In this document: positions 7,880 through 15,947 of the stretch, piece after piece | Numbering within the stretch: the first letter of the stretch is position 1 | How the letters are laid out: each line of letters opens with the position of its first letter | Assembly (NCBI GenBank): GCA_018830485.1 | Contig: JAHJRQ010000023.1 | Span: forward strand, 1 to 64,000 | Length of the DNA: 64,000 bases | Source: Pseudomonadota bacterium | Lineage (GTDB): Bacteria > Desulfobacterota > Desulfobulbia > Desulfobulbales > Desulfurivibrionaceae | Reading direction: 5' to 3' | Position numbers and translations under genes: made by a program | The notes under the pieces: model-generated | Told to the model about the DNA's origin: nothing | The model's input: the letters and a program-made list of their open reading frames with translations, nothing else | The model's database searches: none

Positions 7880-9504
7880 TGGTTGTCTGCGTTTTCTTGA
7901 TGTCGTATGCGGGACTTGCGCAAGAACGGGCCATGGCCGGCTGGTTTTGGCAAGAAACGAATCTGGCGACGGTTAACGGCACGGAGTATTCCGCGCAAGA
8001 TTTCAAAAACTGGTGGTGGAACTGGCGGGAAGAAGCGACGCCGCTGCCGGAAACCCCCGACGTGTTTGTCGAGTGGCAGCTACTGGTTCAGGAAGCGACC
8101 AAGATGCAGCTTTTTTTGGAGCCGAGCTATAGAAGCAAGGTGGGCACCTTTTTAAAAGTTCGCTCTCTCATGTTGCTGCAGGATGAAGAGATAAACGACA
8201 AAATTTCGATACATGACGAGGATGTCCGTAAATTGTATCGCGAAGAATATATCCCCAAATTACGAGCCCGGGTTATTTACTATATTGCGGGGAGCCCGAC
8301 GGAAGAGAGAATAACCGCCTTGCGCAATGGTATACTGTCCATTGAAGAGTTTATTGCCTTTAAGCCCGAGGAGGGAGGGCCAACCTATCACGAAGAAAAA
8401 ATATTTCGTATTCCCCAGTTGCAGGGGGAATGGCGGACGCTTCTCGAGGACGCCAAGGTTGGGGAAATAACGCAACCGGTTACGATGGACAAGGGGATTG
8501 TTGTCTTGAAGGTCGAAGAACGGCAGGACGACGACCCGCAGGATCTGGAGCAGCTCAAGGGGATCATACTCAAAAAATTGCAAACCCGGAAAGCCGACGA
8601 ACTGACCGCCCGCCTGGTTGATAGTTTGGGTAAAAAATATAACGTGCAGGTGGATGAGGAAGTTTTGGCGCAAATCGATCTTTCGCCCCCGCCCGAGGAG
8701 TTGGCTGACAAGCTGGTGATCAGCTCAAAACAAGGGGATGTCACCGCGGCGAATTTATGGGCGAGTTTGCAGAGTGAAAAAAGCTTCAGGGAAAAAAATA
8801 AATTCCCGGCCGAGGAACTCGACGTTCTCAAGAAGAGGGTCTTGGCCAGCATGATCGCGCAGACCGTTGTCTCCTGGGAGGCCGCGGACCGGCATTACGA
8901 GGAAAAGGAGCCATTCAAGTGGGTGTATCGATTTTACTGTGACCACCGGCTGAACAAGGAGATTGAAAAACGTCTCGTCGAGCCGAAGGTTAAGGTTGAC
9001 GAGTCGGAGATCGAGCAATTTTATCGGGAAAACCCCGAACGGTTCTCGCATCCGGAAATGGTGGATTTTGTTGTGCTGGAGGGTGAGGCGCAAACGATAA
9101 GCGCAATGTGGCAGAAGATTTCCACCGGGCATGATTTTTTTGAAGTCGCGGCAGAGCATATCCCGGGCGGGCCTTCTCCTCAGCAGATGCCGGTAAGCCA
9201 GCTTGGCCCGGAACTGAAGGAAATTGTTTCCTCCCTGCGCCCTGGCGAGGTAAGTCTTCCCTTTGCATTTAAAAATGGTAGCGCCCTGGTGCGGCTGGTA
9301 CAATATAAAGAAAAAGTCTCTGTGCCTTTTGTTCAGGTCAAGGAGCAGATCCGCCAGGAATTGAGCCGCCTGAAATATCAACAGACTCGTGAAGAGTTGC
9401 TGCGCAGGTTGAAGGAAGGATCGGAGATCAGCATCAACCCCAAGGTGTGGAAAAAGCTGCGAAAGGAGCTGGCAAATGCCGATGTCGCTGTTAAAAACAA
9501 GTAG
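7864..9504 (+). CDS. SurA-like periplasmic peptidyl-prolyl cis-trans isomerase
   Basis: ATG 7864 has GGGG 8 nt upstream and overlaps the previous gene by 16 nt; the protein is 546 residues. A signal peptide (residues 1-26, ending AMAG) is followed by a helical N-region with the 'ATVNGTEYSAQDFKNWW' opening typical of SurA/PpiC/PrsA chaperones. Two parvulin-like segments can be seen, about residues 115-250 and 370-500; the second contains PGGPSPQQMPVSQLGPEL and LRPGEVSLPF, the usual parvulin signature region. It overlaps the 26-heme cytochrome gene by 29 nt. It probably folds or escorts secreted cytochromes or the outer-membrane barrel of this locus. Catalysis is not certain because parvulin domains are often chaperone-only. 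Confidence 0.82.
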   Translation: MRRVIMVVCVFLMSYAGLAQERAMAGWFWQETNLATVNGTEYSAQDFKNWWWNWREEATPLPETPDVFVEWQLLVQEATKMQLFLEPSYRSKVGTFLKVRSLMLLQDEEINDKISIHDEDVRKLYREEYIPKLRARVIYYIAGSPTEERITALRNGILSIEEFIAFKPEEGGPTYHEEKIFRIPQLQGEWRTLLEDAKVGEITQPVTMDKGIVVLKVEERQDDDPQDLEQLKGIILKKLQTRKADELTARLVDSLGKKYNVQVDEEVLAQIDLSPPPEELADKLVISSKQGDVTAANLWASLQSEKSFREKNKFPAEELDVLKKRVLASMIAQTVVSWEAADRHYEEKEPFKWVYRFYCDHRLNKEIEKRLVEPKVKVDESEIEQFYRENPERFSHPEMVDFVVLEGEAQTISAMWQKISTGHDFFEVAAEHIPGGPSPQQMPVSQLGPELKEIVSSLRPGEVSLPFAFKNGSALVRLVQYKEKVSVPFVQVKEQIRQELSRLKYQQTREELLRRLKEGSEISINPKVWKKLRKELANADVAVKNK

Positions 9505-11422
9505 ATTGGTCGTTGTTGTCACGGGCCTGCTGCTGCTGTTTTCCGGCGGACAGGAAGCTTTTGCCCAACAACTCAGAAAAACGTGCGTGGATTGTCATGC
9601 CGACATGGTGGCAAAATTCCAGCAAGGGGTTGTCCATGCCCCTGTCAGGGAGAAAAAATGCGATACCTGTCATCTGCCCCATGGCATAATCGGCGGCACA
9701 TTTTTACGGCAGGAAAAACCGGATCTCTGCCTCCGTTGCCATCAAGCCGTGGCGCCGGATCCGGGTGCGGTTTCCAGTCACGAGCCGGTGAAAAAGGGCA
9801 ATTGTTCCGCCTGTCACGCAAGCCATAACTCCCCCCATCCCCGCCTGTTGCTGAAGGAGCAGAAAGAGCTGTGCTACGGATGCCATGATCGCACCCTTTT
9901 TGAGAAAAAAAACGTCCATGCCCCTCTCAGCCAGGGGTGTGCTGCCTGCCACACCCCCCATAAGAGCAAGCAGCCCCGCCTGCTGGTGCAGGAGGCGGAC
10001 AGCCTCTGTCTCAAGTGCCACGAGGGCGGCAAGGAATCCATGCGCAAAGCGCACCAGGGGTATCTTCTGAAAGGGAACTGTTTGAGCTGCCATAGCCCCC
10101 ATGCCAGCGACAGCAAGGGCTTGTTGAAATCAGTAGTGCATCAGCCGATGGTTGCCGGTCAATGTAAACGCTGCCATGACGGAACCGGGACGGATTTTGT
10201 CAAGCCCGCGCAAAAGGCGGATGCGCTCTGTGTGCAATGCCATAAAAAGGACCAGGCCATGCTCGCCGGGCAGCATCAGCCGGTGAAGGAAGGCAAGTGC
10301 ACGCAATGCCATAGTGTCCATGCCAGCGGCGAACCGGCGCTGTTGGTTCTGCCCGCGGCAGCCTTGTGCCTGAAATGCCATACGCAGGGCAAAAAAACTG
10401 CGATGCAGAGTGTGCATGCTCCGGTGAAAAAAGGCGATTGCCTGGCCTGTCACCTCGGGCACGGTCAGAGTAAAAATTCCGGCCTGAGGACAAAGCCGGC
10501 CGAGTTGTGCGCACAGTGTCATCCACGGCAACATTACGGGGCTGGGCAACGCGGTCATTCTCCCGCTGCGAAGAATGAATGCGCGACCTGTCACACCCCC
10601 CATGAGTCGAAAGAAAAGAGGTTGCTTCTCAAGCGCGACGGCGAGATCTGTGTCGGATGTCATCAGCAGGTCGATGAACAGCTTGCCCGGTTCAGTCTGC
10701 ACCGGCCTTTTGCCGCCGGGGAGTGCAGCCGGTGTCATAACCCTCACCAGGGCAGCGAGAAAGCCTTTCTTGTCAAACCCGCAACCCGCGGGGAGCTGTG
10801 CCTGACCTGCCATGCAACACTGGTTAAAAAAACAGAGGACGGGAAGGGGCATCCGCCGTTCAAGGAAGGCTCCTGTCTCGGTTGTCATGGCGCTCATTCC
10901 ACGGAACATGAATTTGTGCAGATCAAAAAACCGGGTGAGCTTTGTCTCCAGTGCCATGCCGCAACAAAGAAAGAGATGGCAGAGAAAAAGAACATCCACG
11001 AGCCGTTCCAAGCCCAGCAGTGCGGAAGTTGTCATCTGGCGCATGGGTCCAGCCAGGGGAAACATCTGGCAAAGAAGAAGCCGGACGTCTGCCTGACATG
11101 TCATCCGGAGATAGCCATTCATTGGCAGACCGGGGTTGTTCATTCTCCGGCCGGCAAGGATTGCGGCCTGTGTCACGAAGCCCACGGCGGCAACCAGACT
11201 GTTTTATTGAAAACAGCGCCGGAGAAATTGTGCGCTACCTGTCATGCGGGAGACAATCCCAAGTACGCCAAGGCGCACTCGGGTATGACCCCTTCCGGGA
11301 AATCATGCCTTTCCTGTCATGATCCCCATGGGGCTCCTGCAAAAGGGCTCCTGTATCCGGTGCAACACCCCCCCTTCACGCAGGGAGGTTGCAAAGCCTG
11401 TCATCCTGGGAGGAAGAATTGA
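9476..11422 (+). CDS. 26-heme c-type cytochrome
   Basis: 648 residues with AAGGAG 8 nt before ATG 9476. Signal peptide to about residue 30 (AFAQ). I count 26 CX2CH sites, about one heme per 24 residues, which leaves almost no non-heme fold. The body is a tandem of modules of the form H-x-P-(V/F)-x2-G-x-CxxCH-x2-H followed by 20 residues and a second CxxCH; the extra His residues in each would be distal heme ligands. This is the doubled-CXXCH/cytochrome c7-like arrangement of molecular-wire cytochromes. No membrane anchor apart from the signal. It may span the periplasm or sit outside the cell. The stop overlaps the start of the next cytochrome gene (TGATG). Confidence 0.92.
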   Translation: MPMSLLKTSRLVVVVTGLLLLFSGGQEAFAQQLRKTCVDCHADMVAKFQQGVVHAPVREKKCDTCHLPHGIIGGTFLRQEKPDLCLRCHQAVAPDPGAVSSHEPVKKGNCSACHASHNSPHPRLLLKEQKELCYGCHDRTLFEKKNVHAPLSQGCAACHTPHKSKQPRLLVQEADSLCLKCHEGGKESMRKAHQGYLLKGNCLSCHSPHASDSKGLLKSVVHQPMVAGQCKRCHDGTGTDFVKPAQKADALCVQCHKKDQAMLAGQHQPVKEGKCTQCHSVHASGEPALLVLPAAALCLKCHTQGKKTAMQSVHAPVKKGDCLACHLGHGQSKNSGLRTKPAELCAQCHPRQHYGAGQRGHSPAAKNECATCHTPHESKEKRLLLKRDGEICVGCHQQVDEQLARFSLHRPFAAGECSRCHNPHQGSEKAFLVKPATRGELCLTCHATLVKKTEDGKGHPPFKEGSCLGCHGAHSTEHEFVQIKKPGELCLQCHAATKKEMAEKKNIHEPFQAQQCGSCHLAHGSSQGKHLAKKKPDVCLTCHPEIAIHWQTGVVHSPAGKDCGLCHEAHGGNQTVLLKTAPEKLCATCHAGDNPKYAKAHSGMTPSGKSCLSCHDPHGAPAKGLLYPVQHPPFTQGGCKACHPGRKN

Positions 11423-12594
11423 TGCGGCGCCTGGTTATTATTCTACTGATATTCGGCCTGTTCACCGGGCTTGCCTGCTCTGTGGCACTGGCCAATGAGG
11501 TTTGCTACAAGTGCCATGACAAGAAAAACTTCAGCGGCAAATTCACCCATGGCCCTGTGGCCCAAGGCAAGTGCGGAGACTGCCATAATCCCCATGTGGC
11601 CAAATATCCCGGGCTGTTGCAGGGAGAGGGAGCAACGCTTTGCTATTCCTGCCATAAGCGATCCAAAACCGAGTTTGCCAAAGGGGTGGTGCACCAACCT
11701 GTCCGTGATGGAAAATGTCTTGGCTGCCATGCTCCCCATGCCGCGGGGCATGATGGCTTGCTCAGGAAAAATCTGGCGGAAACATGCTTTGTCTGCCATC
11801 AGGAGATGGCAAAACCCCAGGCTGTCAGCCACAAACCCTTTGCCCAGGGGCAGTGTACTGTCTGCCATCAGCCCCATCAGGCAAAAAACGACCAGCTTCT
11901 CAAGATGGAAGCCGATGCCTTGTGCCTCTCCTGTCATCAGCAGGCGCAAGGCAGTGCCGGGCATCGCGGCTTTCCGCGCAAGCTCACCGGCTGTCTTTCC
12001 TGCCATAACCCCCACGGCAGCTCGCGCAAGGGGCTTGTCCGGCAGCATTTGCACCAGCCTTTTGCCGAAAAAAAATGCGATTCCTGTCATGGGGCTCAGC
12101 AAAATACCGGGAGCGAAGCCTGCCTGCATTGCCACGCAGGCATAAAAACCACCATGATGGCCCCGCATAATCATATGTTCGCCGGAACGGAAAACGGTTG
12201 TATTCTGTGTCACAGCCCCCATGCCGGAGACGACAAGAAAATATTGAAGACCTCGGGCAACAAGGTGTGCCAGTCCTGTCACCAAGATACTTTCTCCCGG
12301 TATGCGCAAAGCCAGCATCGGCATCCCAAAATCGATTCCTGCAGCGACTGCCACGAGGTTCACGGCTCCGATCGGCTGGCCATGCTGCGGGATGACGGCA
12401 ACCAGGTCTGCTCGCGCTGCCATTTGACCCAAGGGAAGTTCAGCCATCCCGTGGGCGACAAGGTGATTGACCAGCGAACCGGGCAGATGATGACCTGTGT
12501 GACCTGTCATGATCCGATGGGCTCGCCGCATCGGTATCATCTTGTCTTGAGCGCGAAAAGAGAATTATGCACGCAATGTCATCGCAGTTATTAA
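11422..12594 (+). CDS. 16-heme c-type cytochrome
   Basis: The start ATG 11422 overlaps the preceding stop and has GGGAGGA 8 nt upstream. 390 residues, signal peptide to ALAN near residue 25. Sixteen CX2CH sites, arranged like the 26-heme neighbour (GPVAQGKCGDCHNPH-type modules), so the two are probably related by module duplication or loss. Bis-His c-type hemes attached in the periplasm are expected. Together with the 26-heme protein it could form a relay from the inner membrane to the outer-membrane barrel. A 20-nt gap separates it from the NHL protein gene. Confidence 0.92.
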   Translation: MRRLVIILLIFGLFTGLACSVALANEVCYKCHDKKNFSGKFTHGPVAQGKCGDCHNPHVAKYPGLLQGEGATLCYSCHKRSKTEFAKGVVHQPVRDGKCLGCHAPHAAGHDGLLRKNLAETCFVCHQEMAKPQAVSHKPFAQGQCTVCHQPHQAKNDQLLKMEADALCLSCHQQAQGSAGHRGFPRKLTGCLSCHNPHGSSRKGLVRQHLHQPFAEKKCDSCHGAQQNTGSEACLHCHAGIKTTMMAPHNHMFAGTENGCILCHSPHAGDDKKILKTSGNKVCQSCHQDTFSRYAQSQHRHPKIDSCSDCHEVHGSDRLAMLRDDGNQVCSRCHLTQGKFSHPVGDKVIDQRTGQMMTCVTCHDPMGSPHRYHLVLSAKRELCTQCHRSY

Positions 12595-12614
12595 CCCAAC
12601 GCATGGGAGAGAGT

Positions 12615-13505
12615 ATGCTCCGGAAAAACCCACGGTGTCGTCTCGGTTGGTTGCTGTTCTTCGGGATGTTTTTTTCCGCCTCTTCTTTTGTGTGGGCGGC
12701 GGAAACGCAATCCCCCTGGAAATTTGACTTGAGTCTTCAAGGGCAGGGCAAAGGCATGGCCCTGCCGGTTGCCCTGTATGTCGATCATGAGAAAGAGCGC
12801 TATTATGTGGTGGACAGCACCGGCAACAAGCTGGTTTCCTTTGGCGCGGACGGCAAGTACCTGCAGGAGTTCACCGCCGAAGGCAACCTGAAAAAGCCTT
12901 ACGACATGGTGCGTTTGGCGGATGGCTCCCTGCTGGTCGTGGAAAAGGGCCGCAACAGTCTGACCAGGGTCGATCTGAAAAACAAGAAGACGACGCATAC
13001 CGTTGTAAAGCATCAGGGCCAGGAAGTGTTCGTGGATCGTCTGGAAATCGCCGGGGGCAAGGTGTACGTTCTCGATCGTTCATCCGGCCGTATTTTACAA
13101 CTCGACGAGACATTGCAACCGGTAAAAAGCTATGCAATGCCCGCCGGCGCCGGTTGGCTTGCCGACTTCAAGGTGGCGGAAAAGAAGGTCTGGGTTCTGG
13201 ATCAGAAGAAAAAACAGGTGTATTCGTACGACGAGAATGGACGCCCCAGCCCCGCCATACAATTGACCGGCATTGACTTCCCGGTGTCTCTGGCAATTGA
13301 CCCGGCCGGTCTCTTGTATGTTCTCGACCGGCACCGGGGCGCGATTGTAGCTTTCGGCCGCAACGGCGAGGTCAAGTACCAGTTTCTGAGCAAAGGCCAG
13401 GGGCGGGACAATCTCTACTTCCCCCAGGAGATACGTTTTGATCACCTGGGGCGGCTGTGTGTGGTGGACGAGGGCAACAGCAGGATCATGGTTTTTAAAC
13501 GATAG
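12615..13505 (+). CDS. Secreted NHL-repeat beta-propeller protein
   Basis: 296 residues from ATG 12615 (an in-frame ATG at 12603 would add four residues). Signal peptide ends near VWAA. The rest consists of six NHL/YVTN-like repeats, each with a 'LYVLDRHRGAIVAF'-type strand pattern: PVALYVDHEKERYYVVD, YDMVRLADGSLLVVE, VDRLEIAGGKVYVLD, LADFKVAEKKVWVLD, PVSLAIDPAGLLYVLD, PQEIRFDHLGRLCVVD. This predicts a six-bladed propeller in the periplasm or outside. In Geobacter sulfurreducens an NHL-repeat gene is found next to omcS, and here it sits 10 nt before the OmcS-like gene. It has no heme motif; a structural or docking role is inferred. Confidence 0.82.
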   Translation: MLRKNPRCRLGWLLFFGMFFSASSFVWAAETQSPWKFDLSLQGQGKGMALPVALYVDHEKERYYVVDSTGNKLVSFGADGKYLQEFTAEGNLKKPYDMVRLADGSLLVVEKGRNSLTRVDLKNKKTTHTVVKHQGQEVFVDRLEIAGGKVYVLDRSSGRILQLDETLQPVKSYAMPAGAGWLADFKVAEKKVWVLDQKKKQVYSYDENGRPSPAIQLTGIDFPVSLAIDPAGLLYVLDRHRGAIVAFGRNGEVKYQFLSKGQGRDNLYFPQEIRFDHLGRLCVVDEGNSRIMVFKR

Positions 13506-13515
13506 GGCCAGGATT

Positions 13516-14598
13516 ATGCGGCATCTTGCAGCGTGGGGGACATGTTTTATCGTGTTGGCGGCTTGTCCGGCCGGATCTCCGGCCAAGGTGAGCGGCCCGT
13601 GTGTGAATTGCCATACCATGCATAACAGCCAGGGCGGCAGCCCAATGGCCTTCAGGATGAGCGGCGGGAGCAAGGTTTACAGCGGCCTGGTGAATGAAGG
13701 CTTGCTCAACACCGATTGCATCGGGTGTCATCAGGGCGCCAATGTCAGCGGCTCGGTGCCTTTCGTTTTCGACACGAGTGCGCCCAATTACGGGATTACC
13801 GGCACCGAAGCGGGCACAACCACCCTGGCCGGGGGAAATTTCCATTGGGTCGGCATGGGGGCGGAGAGAACCGGGCATAATGTTGCCGGGATTACGCCGC
13901 TGGATTCCGCCCACGGGGTAACCCCGCCGGGCGGGGTCGCCATGGGCGGGCAAATCACCTGCGGCGGAATCTTGGGCTGCCATGGCAGCCCTTCGGCCGC
14001 CACCCCCACCCAGGCGATCATGGGGGGGCACCACGGCAAAGACATGACCGCCTGGCAGGACGGCACTTCCGTGGCAAAGAGCTACCGGTTCCTCAATGGC
14101 GTCCAGGGGTTGGAGGATTCGAATTTTGAGTATCGGCCCACCCAGAATCAACACAACAAGTATTACGGGGTGGATCGCAGCTCGGAGACCAATCTGGCAG
14201 CCGGCTCCATCAGCAGTCACTGCGCCCGCTGTCATGGCGATTTTCACAACGGCAACGGCAAGATGGCGGCGGGTTCCTTTGGCGCCGGGGTCTGGCTCAG
14301 GCATCCCATTGATTTTGACATGAGCCGGGCGGTGTCATCCTCGGAATATGCAACCTACAACAATGGCGCCGGCACGGGCAACCCCTACAGCGTCATCTCT
14401 CCGGTTGCAACCGCCAGCACCACTGCCGGGGTGAACACCACCGTCTATTCTTCCAGCGATGATGCCATCGTCATGTGCCTCTCCTGCCATCGGGCCCATG
14501 GCACCCCATATGACGCAATAATGCGCTGGGATTACAAAAAATGGCCGCAGGCGGATGGCTATAACGGGTGCGCGGTATGTCATACAAGCAAAAACTAA
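13516..14598 (+). CDS. OmcS-like hexaheme cytochrome, putative filament (nanowire) subunit
   Basis: 360 residues from ATG 13516; signal peptide ends near SPAK. Five CX2CH sites plus one CX5CH (Cys149 to Cys155-His156) give six hemes in the order of Geobacter OmcS. As recalled, flanking motifs also match OmcS: CHTMHNS at heme 1, CHQ at heme 2, GGxFxWV and a GHN motif in the middle, CARCHxDxHN, LRHP, CLSCHRAH and a final CxxCH close to the C-terminus. OmcS polymerises into micrometre-long heme filaments outside the cell. The third heme site departs from the CX2CH I recall in OmcS. The gene follows the NHL gene by 10 nt and overlaps the octaheme gene by 22 nt. A truncated paralogue lies at 1-333. 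Confidence 0.82.
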   Translation: MRHLAAWGTCFIVLAACPAGSPAKVSGPCVNCHTMHNSQGGSPMAFRMSGGSKVYSGLVNEGLLNTDCIGCHQGANVSGSVPFVFDTSAPNYGITGTEAGTTTLAGGNFHWVGMGAERTGHNVAGITPLDSAHGVTPPGGVAMGGQITCGGILGCHGSPSAATPTQAIMGGHHGKDMTAWQDGTSVAKSYRFLNGVQGLEDSNFEYRPTQNQHNKYYGVDRSSETNLAAGSISSHCARCHGDFHNGNGKMAAGSFGAGVWLRHPIDFDMSRAVSSSEYATYNNGAGTGNPYSVISPVATASTTAGVNTTVYSSSDDAIVMCLSCHRAHGTPYDAIMRWDYKKWPQADGYNGCAVCHTSKN

Positions 14599-15839
14599 CA
14601 CGCAAGGCTGCATTTGGGGCAGGAGTGTTCTGCCTCTTCCTGCCTGCCGCGGCCCTGGCCGGGGCGTATCTGCTCTCTGCCCACGGTTCCGGCACGATCG
14701 GGGTGGAACGCGCGGCGATGGCCAGCGCCGGGTACGGTCGGGGCAACTGCGGGCATTGCCATGAAATGCATGCCAGCCTCGCCGGTGATGAGCCTGCTCC
14801 CGCAGGCGGAGCGGCAAGCCCCTATGCGCTTTTTGCCGGGAGCCTTGATCCGGCGGTAAAACCGTATACAGAGGCGAGCAACTTCTGCTTTTATTGTCAC
14901 AACAGCACGGGGTCGGTGCAACAGGTGACAAACCGGGATTACAGCGAAACTTTTGGGGGCGCAGGTCTGGGGACCGGCCCCCAATCCATCATGGCGGCCT
15001 TCAACCAGGCCTCCTACCATAATCTCGGCGACATCAAAACCTTTGTCAACAATTCCAGCGCATATCCTTGGTTCAGCGACTCCAGCAACCCCTGCGAAGG
15101 CTGCCATAACCCGCATCTGGCCAAGCGGAACTGGGTTTCCATCCCATCGCAATCGGCCATCTCAAAGCCTTCCAGTCATTTCAACCTTTGGGGCGAGGCC
15201 TCCCCCCAGTTGATGTCATCCTACAGCTACGAAGCGCCTTATCTCACTTGGCAGAGCACATACGTCAGCGCCTACCGGGAGCCGGACAACGGCGCCACCA
15301 CGGACGGTGCCAAGACCTCGGACTATGTGGGGTTCTGCACCGATTGTCATAACAGTACCAATACCATCTGGAGCACCACCCTGAATCGCAACCTCAGGGT
15401 AATCAACTGGGCGGTCGGCGGGGAAAAGCATGGAGGCCTTGCCAGGGACAATAATTCCGCTAATTTCAGGCAACCATACCTCACCGCGGCCGGCTCCAAG
15501 AGCAATTTTGTTTTTTCCTGCCTGGACTGTCACGAGCCCCACGGCTCGTCGAACATCATGCTTCTGCGGCGGAGGGTGAACGGGGCCGCGCTTTCCGGGG
15601 CAATCAGCACCGTCAATGCCTTGGGACCGCTTTGCAGCCGTTGCCATACCGGGGGCATGGAATCGATTCATCACAACGTTGCAAATGCGCCCTATCCAAG
15701 CCCGGGTCGGTGCTCAGACTGCCATGCCGGGTCACCGTATTCCAACCCGGTCCCCTGCGGGAACTGTCATTTTCATGGCTCTAATGACAGTTGGTTGTTG
15801 ACCAAGGGGAAAACACCGACATATCGAAAGACATTTTAG
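14577..15839 (+). CDS. Octaheme c-type cytochrome
   Basis: ATG 14577 lies inside the end of the OmcS-like gene (GTG 14568 is in frame). 420 residues; signal peptide ends at about ALAGAY. Eight CX2CH motifs: CGHCH, CFYCH, CEGCH, CTDCH, CLDCH, CSRCH, CSDCH, CGNCH. Heme density is lower than in the 26- and 16-heme proteins, with long Ser/Asn/Thr-rich loops. That is more like a surface or filament cytochrome than a periplasmic wire. The opening CGHCHEMHAS resembles CHTMHNS of the OmcS-like neighbour. Eight hemes match the number in OmcZ, but I cannot show homology. Confidence 0.85.
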   Translation: MSYKQKLTRKAAFGAGVFCLFLPAAALAGAYLLSAHGSGTIGVERAAMASAGYGRGNCGHCHEMHASLAGDEPAPAGGAASPYALFAGSLDPAVKPYTEASNFCFYCHNSTGSVQQVTNRDYSETFGGAGLGTGPQSIMAAFNQASYHNLGDIKTFVNNSSAYPWFSDSSNPCEGCHNPHLAKRNWVSIPSQSAISKPSSHFNLWGEASPQLMSSYSYEAPYLTWQSTYVSAYREPDNGATTDGAKTSDYVGFCTDCHNSTNTIWSTTLNRNLRVINWAVGGEKHGGLARDNNSANFRQPYLTAAGSKSNFVFSCLDCHEPHGSSNIMLLRRRVNGAALSGAISTVNALGPLCSRCHTGGMESIHHNVANAPYPSPGRCSDCHAGSPYSNPVPCGNCHFHGSNDSWLLTKGKTPTYRKTF

Positions 15840-15947
15840 GCGTAGTAACGGAACAACCTGTGCTGTTTTCATTTTCCGCTCCGGCGCCCATGCAGGTTTT
15901 GGTATTGTACAGGATGTGGTTGCAACGAATTCACCGCAAAGGAAGCC

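Noticed and set aside
9476..12594. Regular repeats at about 70-80 bp that might look like a CRISPR array
   Set aside because: The period comes from heme-binding modules in coding sequence; repeats are imperfect and there are no spacers or cas genes.
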